Source: Mycolicibacterium xanthum (lineage in GTDB: Bacteria > Actinomycetota > Actinomycetes > Mycobacteriales > Mycobacteriaceae). From it: 64,000 nt of DNA. Positions 1 through 6,279 of the stretch are shown one piece after another. The translations under genes and the position numbers were made by a program. The notes under the pieces were generated by a model. That model ran no database searches and was not told the DNA's origin. It saw only the letters and a program-made list of their open reading frames with translations. Numbering within the stretch: the first letter of the stretch is position 1; each line of letters starts with the position of its first letter. Where the stretch lies: the NCBI RefSeq assembly GCF_019710635.1, contig NZ_JAIFZS010000058.1, forward strand, positions 18,222-82,221. Direction: 5' to 3'.

Positions 1-1
1 G

Positions 2-511
2 CTGCTGCATCTGCCGGAAAAGGTGTTCACCCAGGTGGTGCCGGTGCTGCTGGTGATCGCGCTGGCGCTGGTGGTGGTCGGCCCGCGCATCCAGGACTGG
101 GCGCGCCGGCGTGCCGAGCTGACCGGGCGCTCCGCGGAGCATCTGTCGCCGCGACGGCTGACGGCGCTGGTCGTCGCGACGTTCGCGATCGGTGTCTACG
201 GCGGCTACTTCACCGCCGCACAGGGCATCATGCTGATCGCCGCGATGGGCGCGCTGCTGCCCGAGGACATGCAACGGATGAACGCGGCGAAGAACCTGCT
301 GTCGCTGCTGGTCAACATCGTGGCCGCGGCGGCCTACACCGTGGTGGCGTTCGACCGGATCAGTTGGGCGGCGGCCGGCCTGATCGCGGTGGGGTCGCTG
401 GTCGGGGGTTTCCTCGGGGCGCACTACGGGCGGCGCCTGTCACCCGACGCGCTGCGGGCCGTCATCGTCGTGGTGGGACTGATCGGGCTCTACCGGCTGT
501 TGACCGTGTAG
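2..511 (+). CDS. TauE/SafE (TSUP) family membrane transporter, 5' partial
   Basis: The reading frame is open from the left window edge (it begins L-L-H-L-P-E-K) and ends at a TAG, so the N-terminal half lies outside the window. The visible part has about five hydrophobic segments separated by short loops. A glycine-rich GVYGGYFTAAQG stretch and an AAKNLLSLLVN segment are typical of the second half of sulfite/sulfonate or other anion exporters of the TauE/SafE superfamily. The substrate cannot be told from sequence. A second TSUP gene follows about 220 bases downstream, so the two may be a paralogous pair handling related anions. Confidence 0.85.
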   Translation: MLHLPEKVFTQVVPVLLVIALALVVVGPRIQDWARRRAELTGRSAEHLSPRRLTALVVATFAIGVYGGYFTAAQGIMLIAAMGALLPEDMQRMNAAKNLLSLLVNIVAAAAYTVVAFDRISWAAAGLIAVGSLVGGFLGAHYGRRLSPDALRAVIVVVGLIGLYRLLTV

Positions 512-543
512 TCTGACCGAAGCTTTTTCCGGGTTCAGTGGTG

Positions 544-669
544 ATGGAGATGTCGATGGCGGAATGCGTGCTGGTCGCACCGGCGCCGTCCGACGCGTCC
601 GCGCTGGAGCCTTTCTGGCCGTCGCGCCGGCTGATGGCGTTCGACGAGTGGTGTTGTCCGCGTCCCTGA
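544..669 (+). CDS. possible 41-aa leader peptide ending Trp-Cys-Cys-Pro-Arg-Pro
   Basis: This short open frame sits in the 217-bp gap between the two TauE/SafE genes and ends about 60 bp before the second one. It begins with clustered ATG codons (544, 550, 556) and ends in W-C-C-P-R-P. Short ORFs rich in Cys codons before sulfur genes are known in mycobacteria as cysteine-responsive attenuators; this one has only one Cys pair plus one other Cys. I see no convincing ribosome site, so it could be chance. Confidence 0.25.
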   Translation: MEMSMAECVLVAPAPSDASALEPFWPSRRLMAFDEWCCPRP

Positions 670-728
670 CGCACGCCCACCCGTCCATCGCGGTCCCTTG
701 TCGGTGATCGCAGTCCCCGAAAGCAGCC

Positions 729-1655
729 ATGCGTTCGCTTCTCATCTTCACGCTCGTCGGCGTCGGAGCCCAGCTGGTCGACGGCGCCCTGGGCATGGCG
801 TTCGGCATCACCGCCACCACGCTGCTGGTGCTCTCCGGCGTCGGCGCCGCCCAGGCCAGCGCTGCGGTGCACCTCGCCGAGGTGGGCACCACGTTCGCCT
901 CCGGGCTCTCGCACTGGAAGTTCCGCAACATCGACTGGTCGCTGGTCGCCAAGCTGGGCGGCCCCGGGGCGGTGGGGGCGTTCCTCGGCGCGACGGTGCT
1001 GTCGTCGCTGGCCACCGAGCACGCGGCCCCGCTGATGGCCGGGATCCTGGTCGCGATCGGCACCTACGTGCTGCTGCGGTTCTCGCTGCGCACACCGCTG
1101 ACGTTCGGCCACCACGGCTCCAGCCACAGCGCGAAATTCCTTGCACCACTGGGACTTTTCGGCGGCTTCATCGACGCCTCCGGTGGCGGCGGCTGGGGCC
1201 CGGTGACCACCAGCACGTTGCTGTCGCAGGGCAAGACCGCGCCGCGGACGGTCATCGGCTCGGTCAGCGCCTCGGAGTTCCTGGTGTCGGTGTCGGCGTC
1301 GCTGGGCTTCCTGATCGGGCTGCGCGAGGAGTTCCTGGCGAACTGGCCGGTGGTGGTCGGGCTGATGGCCGGCGGGGTGATCGCCGCGCCGTTCGCCGCG
1401 TGGCTGGTGAGCCGGGTCAGCCCGGCCCTGCTGGGCACCGCGGTCGGCGGGGTCATCGTGCTGACCAACAGCCAGAAGCTGGTGCACTTCTTCGGGATCC
1501 ACTGGCCGTGGTCGTCGGTGATCTACGGGTTGATCATCGTGGCGTGGGTGTCGCTGGTGCTCTACGCCTGGCGGGTGTCGCGGGCCCCGAAGTTCGCCCC
1601 GGAGACGCCTTCGGTGGCGGCGGGGGAGTCGGAGTCGGAATCGGTCACGCGGTGA
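729..1655 (+). CDS. TauE/SafE (TSUP) family membrane transporter, 308 aa
   Basis: An integral membrane protein of the TauE/SafE superfamily, probably exporting or importing a small anion such as sulfite or sulfonate. It starts with the typical hydrophobic TSUP N-terminus (GVGAQLVDGALGMAFG), has about eight hydrophobic segments, and carries the internal repeat signature GGFIDASGGGGWGP around residues 144-157, the conserved glycine-rich motif of the second half. The C-terminal tail is hydrophilic (E/S-rich). The ATG at 729 is preceded only by a weak GAAAGCAGCC sequence. It lies downstream of another TSUP gene on the same strand. Family assignment is secure; the substrate is inference. Confidence 0.9.
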   Translation: MRSLLIFTLVGVGAQLVDGALGMAFGITATTLLVLSGVGAAQASAAVHLAEVGTTFASGLSHWKFRNIDWSLVAKLGGPGAVGAFLGATVLSSLATEHAAPLMAGILVAIGTYVLLRFSLRTPLTFGHHGSSHSAKFLAPLGLFGGFIDASGGGGWGPVTTSTLLSQGKTAPRTVIGSVSASEFLVSVSASLGFLIGLREEFLANWPVVVGLMAGGVIAAPFAAWLVSRVSPALLGTAVGGVIVLTNSQKLVHFFGIHWPWSSVIYGLIIVAWVSLVLYAWRVSRAPKFAPETPSVAAGESESESVTR

Positions 1656-1774
1656 TCCAGGGTGGTCGCAGGGCGTCGGTCCGGCGCGGCATCGCCCGCC
1701 GACCACGCGGTTTCGGTCTGGGCGGGGGCCTGAGGTAGGCTTTCGACCGCCTACCGGTGATCCCGGAGGCACCA

Positions 1775-1848
<74 letters not shown>

Positions 1849-1865
1849 CCGTTTAACCAGCACGA

Positions 1866-1893
1866 ATGCAAGTCCGTGCAAGGTGCGTGCAAG
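1866..1893 (+). repeat. left integrase arm-type sites (three TGCAAG direct repeats)
   Basis: ATGCAAG at 1866-1872, GTGCAAG at 1876-1882 and GTGCAAG at 1887-1893 lie just inside attL with 10- and 11-bp periodicity. The same motif recurs just inside attR (11424-11441). Tyrosine integrases use short direct repeats of this kind for their N-terminal DNA-binding domain. The assignment follows from position and repetition; binding is not proven. Confidence 0.7.
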
Positions 1894-1930
1894 ATGCGGC
1901 GTGGTCTCCCAACCCAAGGAGAACCAGCCC

Positions 1931-2278
1931 ATGACCACCAAGTACCCCGTCGACAGCGCCTACTACGACTGCTGCAACGCCATCGGCACCCACACCGAGC
2001 AGTGCCCCGGCCCTGACATCCCGGTCCCCGCCGGCGCCACCGCGGACGGCTGGAACAGTATCGGCGCCGACGGTGTCCTGGTGCGGGGGCTGGAGTGGTC
2101 ACGCCACGACACCGCGAAGGTCGGCGTCGGCGTCGACGGTTTTCAAGATTCCACGGGCGCCGTGTGCCGCAGCATCAACCTCTACCTGCGAAGCGGCGAG
2201 GACCTTGGCGCCGACGACGCCCGCGCCCTGGCCGCGAAACTGATCGAGGCCGCCGACAAGCTCGACGCGATCAGCTAG
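1931..2278 (+). CDS. small hypothetical protein of the element, 115 aa
   Basis: I do not recognise this protein. The ATG at 1931 follows AAGGAG (1916-1921), which favours it over upstream starts that would run through the tRNA. The N-terminus has a Cys pair (Y-D-C-C-N) and another Cys (E-Q-C-P-G). The C-terminus (GEDLGADDARALAAKLIEAA) looks like a helix found at the end of many small phage proteins. It is the only element gene pointing rightward, 82 bp downstream of the tRNA with no obvious promoter between, so it may be read from the tRNA promoter. A strong hairpin at 2296-2324 follows the stop codon. Confidence 0.75.
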   Translation: MTTKYPVDSAYYDCCNAIGTHTEQCPGPDIPVPAGATADGWNSIGADGVLVRGLEWSRHDTAKVGVGVDGFQDSTGAVCRSINLYLRSGEDLGADDARALAAKLIEAADKLDAIS

Positions 2279-2295
2279 CCCAACAGCCCCACGTT

Positions 2296-2324
2296 CGGCC
2301 CGTCACCAACACGGTGGCGGGCCG
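2296..2324 (+). terminator. hairpin terminator after the 1931-2278 gene
   Basis: A 12-base-pair stem (2296-2307 with 2313-2324, one G-T pair) around the loop AACAC begins 18 bases after the stop codon. No T tract follows, as is common for actinobacterial terminators. The inserted element separates the tRNA from its presumed own terminator (11595-11623), so this hairpin could now end the tRNA transcript. Confidence 0.6.
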
Positions 2325-2340
2325 ACTGCGTTGACCATAG

Positions 2341-2362
2341 TTTTTACTGACCTCAGTAAAAA
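2341..2362. repeat. perfect AT-rich inverted repeat, possible operator
   Basis: TTTTTACTGA (2341-2350) and TCAGTAAAAA (2353-2362) are exact reverse complements separated by CC. Such a run of A/T stands out in this GC-rich window. It may be a dimeric repressor operator or a bidirectional terminator; no flanking promoter is evident. Confidence 0.5.
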
Positions 2363-2590
2363 CCTCGGCAACCACGGTCATCACGACCGTCGTGGCAACT
2401 GCCGCCGGGGCCGAAAGTTTCATTTCGTACAAATCCCGGCATGCTATGCCGACCGCGCCGCGCTTCTGGGGGCCCGGAGGGACTGCTTCCCTGGTGGTGG
2501 GGGAAAAAGTTTTTTCCGGCCTCCCTCTCGCCACGCCTATGGCTGCGATGGCGCGCGGCGGGTACCGGAGGGGTGGGTGCCCTGGGGGGT

Positions 2591-2632
2591 GGTCAGGCCC
2601 GCGCGCGATCACCAAGTCACGCGGGCCTGACC
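2591..2632 (-). terminator. terminator hairpin of the leftward capsid operon
   Basis: A perfect 13-bp stem (2591-2603 with 2620-2632) around a 16-nt loop lies about 70 bp beyond the stop codon of the capsid gene on the strand being transcribed. It is the first strong hairpin after the leftward operon. Confidence 0.6.
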
Positions 2633-2699
2633 GTTCCCGGGGTGCTGCGGGCTGGCGGACTCGGCAAGAGGTAGGCCAGCCGCGCACACCCGAGCCTAT

Positions 2700-3530
2700 T
2701 TACGAACCGGGCTCGAGGCTGAACTTGCCCAGCCAGTTCGGCCTGGTGACGCCCCAGCCGATACGCCACGTCGCCCGCAGCTGCACGGCGTCGCGGGAGA
2801 ACAGGGCGTGCTCGGACACGGCGACCTGCACGGGCCCGATCGCACTGACGATGGCGCGCCGGTCGAGGACCAGGCCGTGGTAGGCGGGGATGAACCGGCT
2901 ACGCAGGATCGGCAGCGACAGCAGGCGGGGTTCGGTGGTTTCGGTTCCTGCGCCGAGCAGCATGGCGTTGTAATCGGTGCCGATCTTCATCGTCTGAAGG
3001 CTGCTCCATGCGTACGGATCCACCGCGATCGCCGACGGTGTGGCGCCGTTGGACTCCAGCGTGGCGATCAGCTCCACCAAGTTGTCGAGGTTGTCGTACA
3101 CGCCGGCGTCGGCGGACACGGTGCCGGGGATGTTGAGCAGCCCGGTCGGATCGGTCACGTCAGCAATGTAGGAGTTGTCGGCCTTGCGGACCAAATCCCT
3201 TGCAACGCTTTGGGATACCTGCTCGGCGGTCATCTCCTGCCGGAACTGCTCGCTGGAGAGGTTGACCAGGCGGGCCAGCTTCTTGGTTCTGACGACCGCC
3301 TCGCTCAGGGTCGGTTCGTCCTCGGGGATCTCGGCGTTCTCATCGACATAGTCCGCGCTCTCGGCGTCGTCGACGTAGGCGACTCGGACGGCAGGCTGAT
3401 CACCGTCAACCTCCCCGGCGATCGTGGAGGTTTGCAGGATCAGGGCGTCACCGACGACCTCGTTCGCGGCGAAGAACGTGGTGTCCGGCCGCCACGGATA
3501 GGCAGAGGTGGGGGTAGTGAGCGTACTCAC
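2700..3530 (-). CDS. phage major capsid protein, HK97-like fold, 276 aa
   Basis: Major capsid (coat) protein of the HK97 fold, which would form the shell of a small icosahedral head. The sequence shows the family layout: an acidic segment with E/D-rich turns (residues 45-75), a spine-helix region (KLARLVNLSSEQFRQE then SVARDLVRKADN), a PTGLLNIPG-like segment around residues 126-134, and C-terminal beta strands with RATWRIGWGVTRPN. GTG start preceded by AAAGGAACC. At 276 aa it lacks the long N-terminal delta/protease region of phiRv1-type capsids; two separate scaffold-like genes lie upstream. It is the last gene of the leftward unit. Confidence 0.85.
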   Translation of the reverse strand: MSTLTTPTSAYPWRPDTTFFAANEVVGDALILQTSTIAGEVDGDQPAVRVAYVDDAESADYVDENAEIPEDEPTLSEAVVRTKKLARLVNLSSEQFRQEMTAEQVSQSVARDLVRKADNSYIADVTDPTGLLNIPGTVSADAGVYDNLDNLVELIATLESNGATPSAIAVDPYAWSSLQTMKIGTDYNAMLLGAGTETTEPRLLSLPILRSRFIPAYHGLVLDRRAIVSAIGPVQVAVSEHALFSRDAVQLRATWRIGWGVTRPNWLGKFSLEPGS

Positions 3531-3700
3531 GGGCAGGGTTCCTTTGAACGGTCACAACGTGTTCAGGGCAGCGTCGTGAAAACTGTTGGTTTTCATCGCG
3601 GCTGCCCGTCCTGGGCTGTGCCGTGCCCGCGCCTGGCGGGGAGCGTGCGCCGGGCCGATCAACCTGGACCGGGATCCCGGCGCAACGCCCATTCTATCCG

Positions 3701-4156
3701 CTATCTGGTGCGCGGCTTGAACGCCGACTCCCAACGGTTCGGGTTCGGCAGGATGTTGGGCACGTTGCCGACACCGGGCACCGGGGCGCCCTTCGTCTGC
3801 ACCCCCAACGTGTCCCGGGCCTGTTTGACGGCGTCGGCGACTTTCCGGGGATCGACCGCCCCGTCATCACCGACCATGTCCGACAGGGCGGCGACCGCAT
3901 GCACGGCCGCCGGCCGGACACCGGCGGAGTCGGCGATCGCGTCGATCTGCGACCGCTGCAACGCCTCGACGGTGGCGGCGAGCCGGTCACGCTGCGCCTC
4001 GGCGTCACGTAACTTCCGGCGCCACTTCGCGGCCTCCTTGTTGGAGGACTCCTCGACCGGCTCGGGCGGGGTTTCCTCCGCAGCCTCGGGGGCCGGATCG
4101 ACCGCCTCGACGGGCTCGGCAGGATCCGCGGTGGTGTCGGGGGTGGGTTCAGTCAT
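3701..4156 (-). CDS. phage scaffold-like protein (paralogue A), 151 aa
   Basis: Probable capsid-assembly scaffold. It has an acidic, proline-rich N-terminus (T-E-P-T-P-D onward), a charged coiled coil (about residues 40-75, AKWRRKLRDAEAQRDRL), a compact helical middle (AGVRPAAVHAVAALSDMVG) and a basic C-terminus ending NRWESAFKPRTR. Location just upstream of the capsid gene fits. The chosen ATG (4156) follows GGAGAACCTG and overlaps the end of the upstream gene by 8 bases (ATGACTGA), so translation is probably coupled. It is clearly related to the product of 4464-4928. Scaffold function is inferred from shape and position. Confidence 0.72.
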   Translation of the reverse strand: MTEPTPDTTADPAEPVEAVDPAPEAAEETPPEPVEESSNKEAAKWRRKLRDAEAQRDRLAATVEALQRSQIDAIADSAGVRPAAVHAVAALSDMVGDDGAVDPRKVADAVKQARDTLGVQTKGAPVPGVGNVPNILPNPNRWESAFKPRTR

Positions 4157-4406
4157 CAGGGTTCTCCATACGGACATGGTTGACGAAGTCACGAACCTGC
4201 TCATCGGTCATGGTGATCGCCTGGTGCAACACGTCGTGCACCAGGGCCATCTGGTCGGGCTCGAGCACGACGTGCAGGCGGCCGATCGGCGCCGGCAACT
4301 CCATCGCCAGATGGCAGGCGATCCGCCCGGGTTCTTCGGCGGGGCCGAAACTCACGCCGACCTGATACGCCCGCACGTAGACGGGGTCTGAGGTGTTCTC
4401 GATCAT
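4149..4406 (-). CDS. small hypothetical phage protein, 85 aa
   Basis: Not recognised. It begins MIENTSDPVYVRAYQVGVSFGPAEEPGR and contains a beta-rich N-terminal half with an LEPDQMALVHDVLHQAI helix. The ATG follows GGAAGGAACACCAAG, a good ribosome site. It overlaps the next scaffold-like gene by 8 bases. Its place between two scaffold paralogues suggests a structural or assembly role, which is only inference. Confidence 0.7.
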   Translation of the reverse strand: MIENTSDPVYVRAYQVGVSFGPAEEPGRIACHLAMELPAPIGRLHVVLEPDQMALVHDVLHQAITMTDEQVRDFVNHVRMENPDD

Positions 4407-4463
4407 CTTGGTGTTCCTTCCAATTGGTTGGGTGGGAAATTTCTTTCGACTGGGCGTCGGGGA

Positions 4464-4928
4464 CTATTCGCGTCCGAGCCCGTCCGGGGAAAACGCGGCG
4501 CTCCACCGATTCGCGCGCGACGACGGCGCGCCGAGCCCGGACTTGAGGCCCTTCACCGACAGCCGCCGACGCGGCGACGGCGGGGTGATACCGAAATGCT
4601 CCCGTGTGGCCGCCACCGCAGCGGCGACCAGATCGGCGTCCACCGTGCCGTCGGCGCCGACCAGATCGGACAGGGCGACACCCGTCGCCCACAACGCCGC
4701 CGGCCGCACCCCAGCCGCGGTGACCTGAGCATCGACCTGCACCCGCTGGAGCGTCTCCAGCTTCGCCGCGAGATCGTCACGGGCCGCCTCAGCATCGCGG
4801 AGCTGGTGCCGATACCGGGCCGCCTCACCCGATCCCCCGCTGTCGGGGGTGTCCTCGGCGGGCGTGTCCTGCGGGGTTTCCGGCCCGTCGACGGGGTCGT
4901 TTACGGGTTCAGCGGATTCATCAGACAT
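4464..4928 (-). CDS. phage scaffold-like protein (paralogue B), 154 aa
   Basis: Related over most of its length to the 3701-4156 product: the same acidic proline-rich N-terminus, the same coiled coil (HQLRDAEAARDDLAAKLETLQR), the same AGVRPAALWA...ALSDLVG core, and a similar C-terminal NRWSAAFSPDG. This points to duplication and divergence of one scaffold gene. The ATG follows AGGAGGTTTTGA, a near-ideal ribosome site. One copy may be the main scaffold and the other a size-determining or competing variant; the sequence cannot tell. Confidence 0.72.
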   Translation of the reverse strand: MSDESAEPVNDPVDGPETPQDTPAEDTPDSGGSGEAARYRHQLRDAEAARDDLAAKLETLQRVQVDAQVTAAGVRPAALWATGVALSDLVGADGTVDADLVAAAVAATREHFGITPPSPRRRLSVKGLKSGLGAPSSRANRWSAAFSPDGLGRE

Positions 4929-4994
4929 TCAAAACCTCCTATAGGTGTCGGAAAAGCGGACTATGGATCGGTTTGTAAAAAATGTCGAAGCTAA

Positions 4995-5019
4995 CCTGCG
5001 ACTGCTTCGTTGTCGCAGG
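4995..5019 (-). terminator. hairpin between small-gene cluster and scaffold genes
   Basis: CCTGCGAC (4995-5002) pairs exactly with GTCGCAGG (5012-5019). On the leftward transcript it is followed about 14 bases later by a run of six U. It lies directly after the gene ending at 5051, so it may reduce read-through into the structural genes or separate early from late expression. Confidence 0.5.
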
Positions 5020-5050
5020 TCAGGGGGTTGACCCCCACCGGGGTGGGTGG

Positions 5051-5323
5051 TCATCGTGGCCTGCCCAGCTTGGTGGCCTTGTCGATCAGGTGGTGTCCGA
5101 TGTCGGCGGCCATTGCTGGGGTGAGTGCTACGCAGATCGGGTTGTGGTCGTTGTCGCGGATGGTGAGCATCACGACGTCGGCGCCGGTTTGGGCGATGTG
5201 GCCGGCGGCGATCTGGGTGGGCTGCCCTGCGGCGGGCGTGATGACGGTTGCGCCGGCGGGGATGTGGTTGAGGATGCTGTTGTCGGGCTCGTCGGGGCCG
5301 GACTCGTTCGGGTTGGTGGTCAT
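5051..5323 (-). CDS. small hypothetical protein, 90 aa
   Basis: Not recognised. It starts with a polar N-terminus and has a compact alpha/beta-looking body (AGATVITPAAGQPTQIAAGHIAQTGADVV in pieces, then ALTPAMAADIGHHLIDKA). The ATG follows AAAGGAACCCAACC. The start overlaps the stop of the upstream zinc-ribbon gene by 4 bases, and a hairpin follows the stop, so it looks like the last gene of a short leftward unit. Confidence 0.7.
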   Translation of the reverse strand: MTTNPNESGPDEPDNSILNHIPAGATVITPAAGQPTQIAAGHIAQTGADVVMLTIRDNDHNPICVALTPAMAADIGHHLIDKATKLGRPR

Positions 5324-5490
5324 GGTTGGGTTCCTTTCTCAATTGCGGTGCTGTAGTTGGTGATGGTGTCGCCGACGACGATTCGGCAGTCGCGGCAAAT
5401 CCTGCTCGGGTGCCGGGTCAGCCGGGTGGTGCAGACGAGGCACGGGCCGGGGGTGCGGCGGCGGCGCCGGGGTAGGCCGGTTGCTGTCAT
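5320..5490 (-). CDS. 56-aa zinc-ribbon-like basic protein
   Basis: A small frame with a very basic start (L-P-R-R-R-R-R-T) followed by C-L-V-C and, 12 residues later, C-R-D-C, the layout of a four-cysteine zinc ribbon. Its ATG overlaps the stop of the 5487 gene as ATGA, and its own stop overlaps the next start as ATGA, so it is embedded in a translationally coupled chain; this is the main support that it is real. A role in nucleic-acid binding is inference. Confidence 0.7.
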   Translation of the reverse strand: MTATGLPRRRRRTPGPCLVCTTRLTRHPSRICRDCRIVVGDTITNYSTAIEKGTQP

Positions 5491-6158
5491 GGGCTATCCC
5501 CGTTCTCACTGCGGCCAGCGGCCATAGTGAATTCGTCTGCCATGAAACGCATTTCGTCGGTGGTCAGCTTCGCCGCCAACGCGGCCGCTAATTCCTCCAG
5601 CTCGGCGCACCGTTGCGGTCCCAGACGGCGGCGCCTGGCATCACGTGCTCTGTCTTCCCTGCTGGCACCGCTGGCACGGGCTCGGGAGCGCCGGCTGACC
5701 GGCGGCTTGCGGGTGCGACCGCGATCGGTCACCCACCCGTAGCGCTTGGCCAGACTGATCAAGGTTTCACCGTCTGGGCATGGCCCCCACACTTCCGAAG
5801 CGATCCGCAATGGCCGGTGCTGCTCGTCGCGCTGGTCGAGCATCGGCGCGAGGGCCGCCGCTGCGGCGCGGCCCTTGAACACCTCGCGCATGTCGTCGTA
5901 CTTGACGCCGCACGTGATCAGGAAGTAGTCGAACTCGGCAGCCTGCCAATGGCATGCGTGTCCGTTGATGTCGTAGTTGCGCCAGGCGCCCGAGGTGGCG
6001 ATGTCGACGACGGCCTCCGCGATGCGCGCGATACTGCCCGCGTCGAACATCCTGGTTGCGAATTCCCGGACGCGTTCATTGTTGGCGTCGTGAACGGTGG
6101 CTGGTGGATTAGTCACACCGCCTGGCTGGTCAGTGTGGCCGGTGGCCATAGTGGTCAT
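5487..6158 (-). CDS. hypothetical phage protein with basic C-terminal region, 223 aa
   Basis: Not recognised. The N-terminal half is alpha-helical with aromatic and His/Cys residues (ARIAEAVVDIATSGAWRNYDING, GHACHWQ). The second half carries a short SLAKRYGWVTDRGR segment that resembles a winged-helix or HTH recognition region, then a strongly basic linker and a final Glu/Ala-rich helix. The ATG follows GGAAGAGGCACAAC. It is the first gene after the 120-bp gap behind the primase gene and is coupled to the zinc-ribbon gene. DNA binding is a guess from the basic stretch. Confidence 0.65.
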   Translation of the reverse strand: MTTMATGHTDQPGGVTNPPATVHDANNERVREFATRMFDAGSIARIAEAVVDIATSGAWRNYDINGHACHWQAAEFDYFLITCGVKYDDMREVFKGRAAAAALAPMLDQRDEQHRPLRIASEVWGPCPDGETLISLAKRYGWVTDRGRTRKPPVSRRSRARASGASREDRARDARRRRLGPQRCAELEELAAALAAKLTTDEMRFMADEFTMAAGRSENGDSP

Positions 6159-6196
6159 GTTGTGCCTCTTCCTGTTGATTGGGTTTCGTTCCCGCC

Positions 6197-6279
6197 GGGC
6201 ACCTTTGGCACGTTTGCCCGTATTAACTCCCGTCTGCGCGCCCGTGAAAGTGAACCCGGAACACGTGCCAAACGTGCCC
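6197..6279. repeat. inverted pair of about 20-bp motifs behind the primase gene
   Basis: GGGCACCTTTGGCACGT at 6197-6213 recurs, inverted, as the complement of 6263-6279 with one mismatch; similarity fades beyond. The two arms lie in the only sizeable gap (6159-6278) of the replication segment. Repeats beside a P4-type primase are where satellites and plasmids often carry their replication origin; an operator for the 5487 promoter is the alternative. Confidence 0.5.

Larger units (their letters stand above)
2279..2699. other. 421-bp non-coding segment between convergent genes
   Basis: This gap separates the rightward gene at 1931 from the leftward capsid gene. It holds the 2296-2324 hairpin, a perfect inverted repeat TTTTTACTGA-CC-TCAGTAAAAA (2341-2362), a short GGAAAAA/TTTTTTCC inverted repeat near 2503-2518, and a perfect 13-bp stem at 2591-2632. 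Open frames crossing it resemble no protein I know. It could hold terminators, a repressor operator, or a packaging (cos/pac-like) site; only the inverted repeats are directly visible. Confidence 0.6.

Noticed and set aside
2392..2883. Rightward open frame over the gap and the capsid gene end
   Set aside because: It runs antisense through the capsid gene and has no recognisable protein features; high GC makes long shadow frames common.
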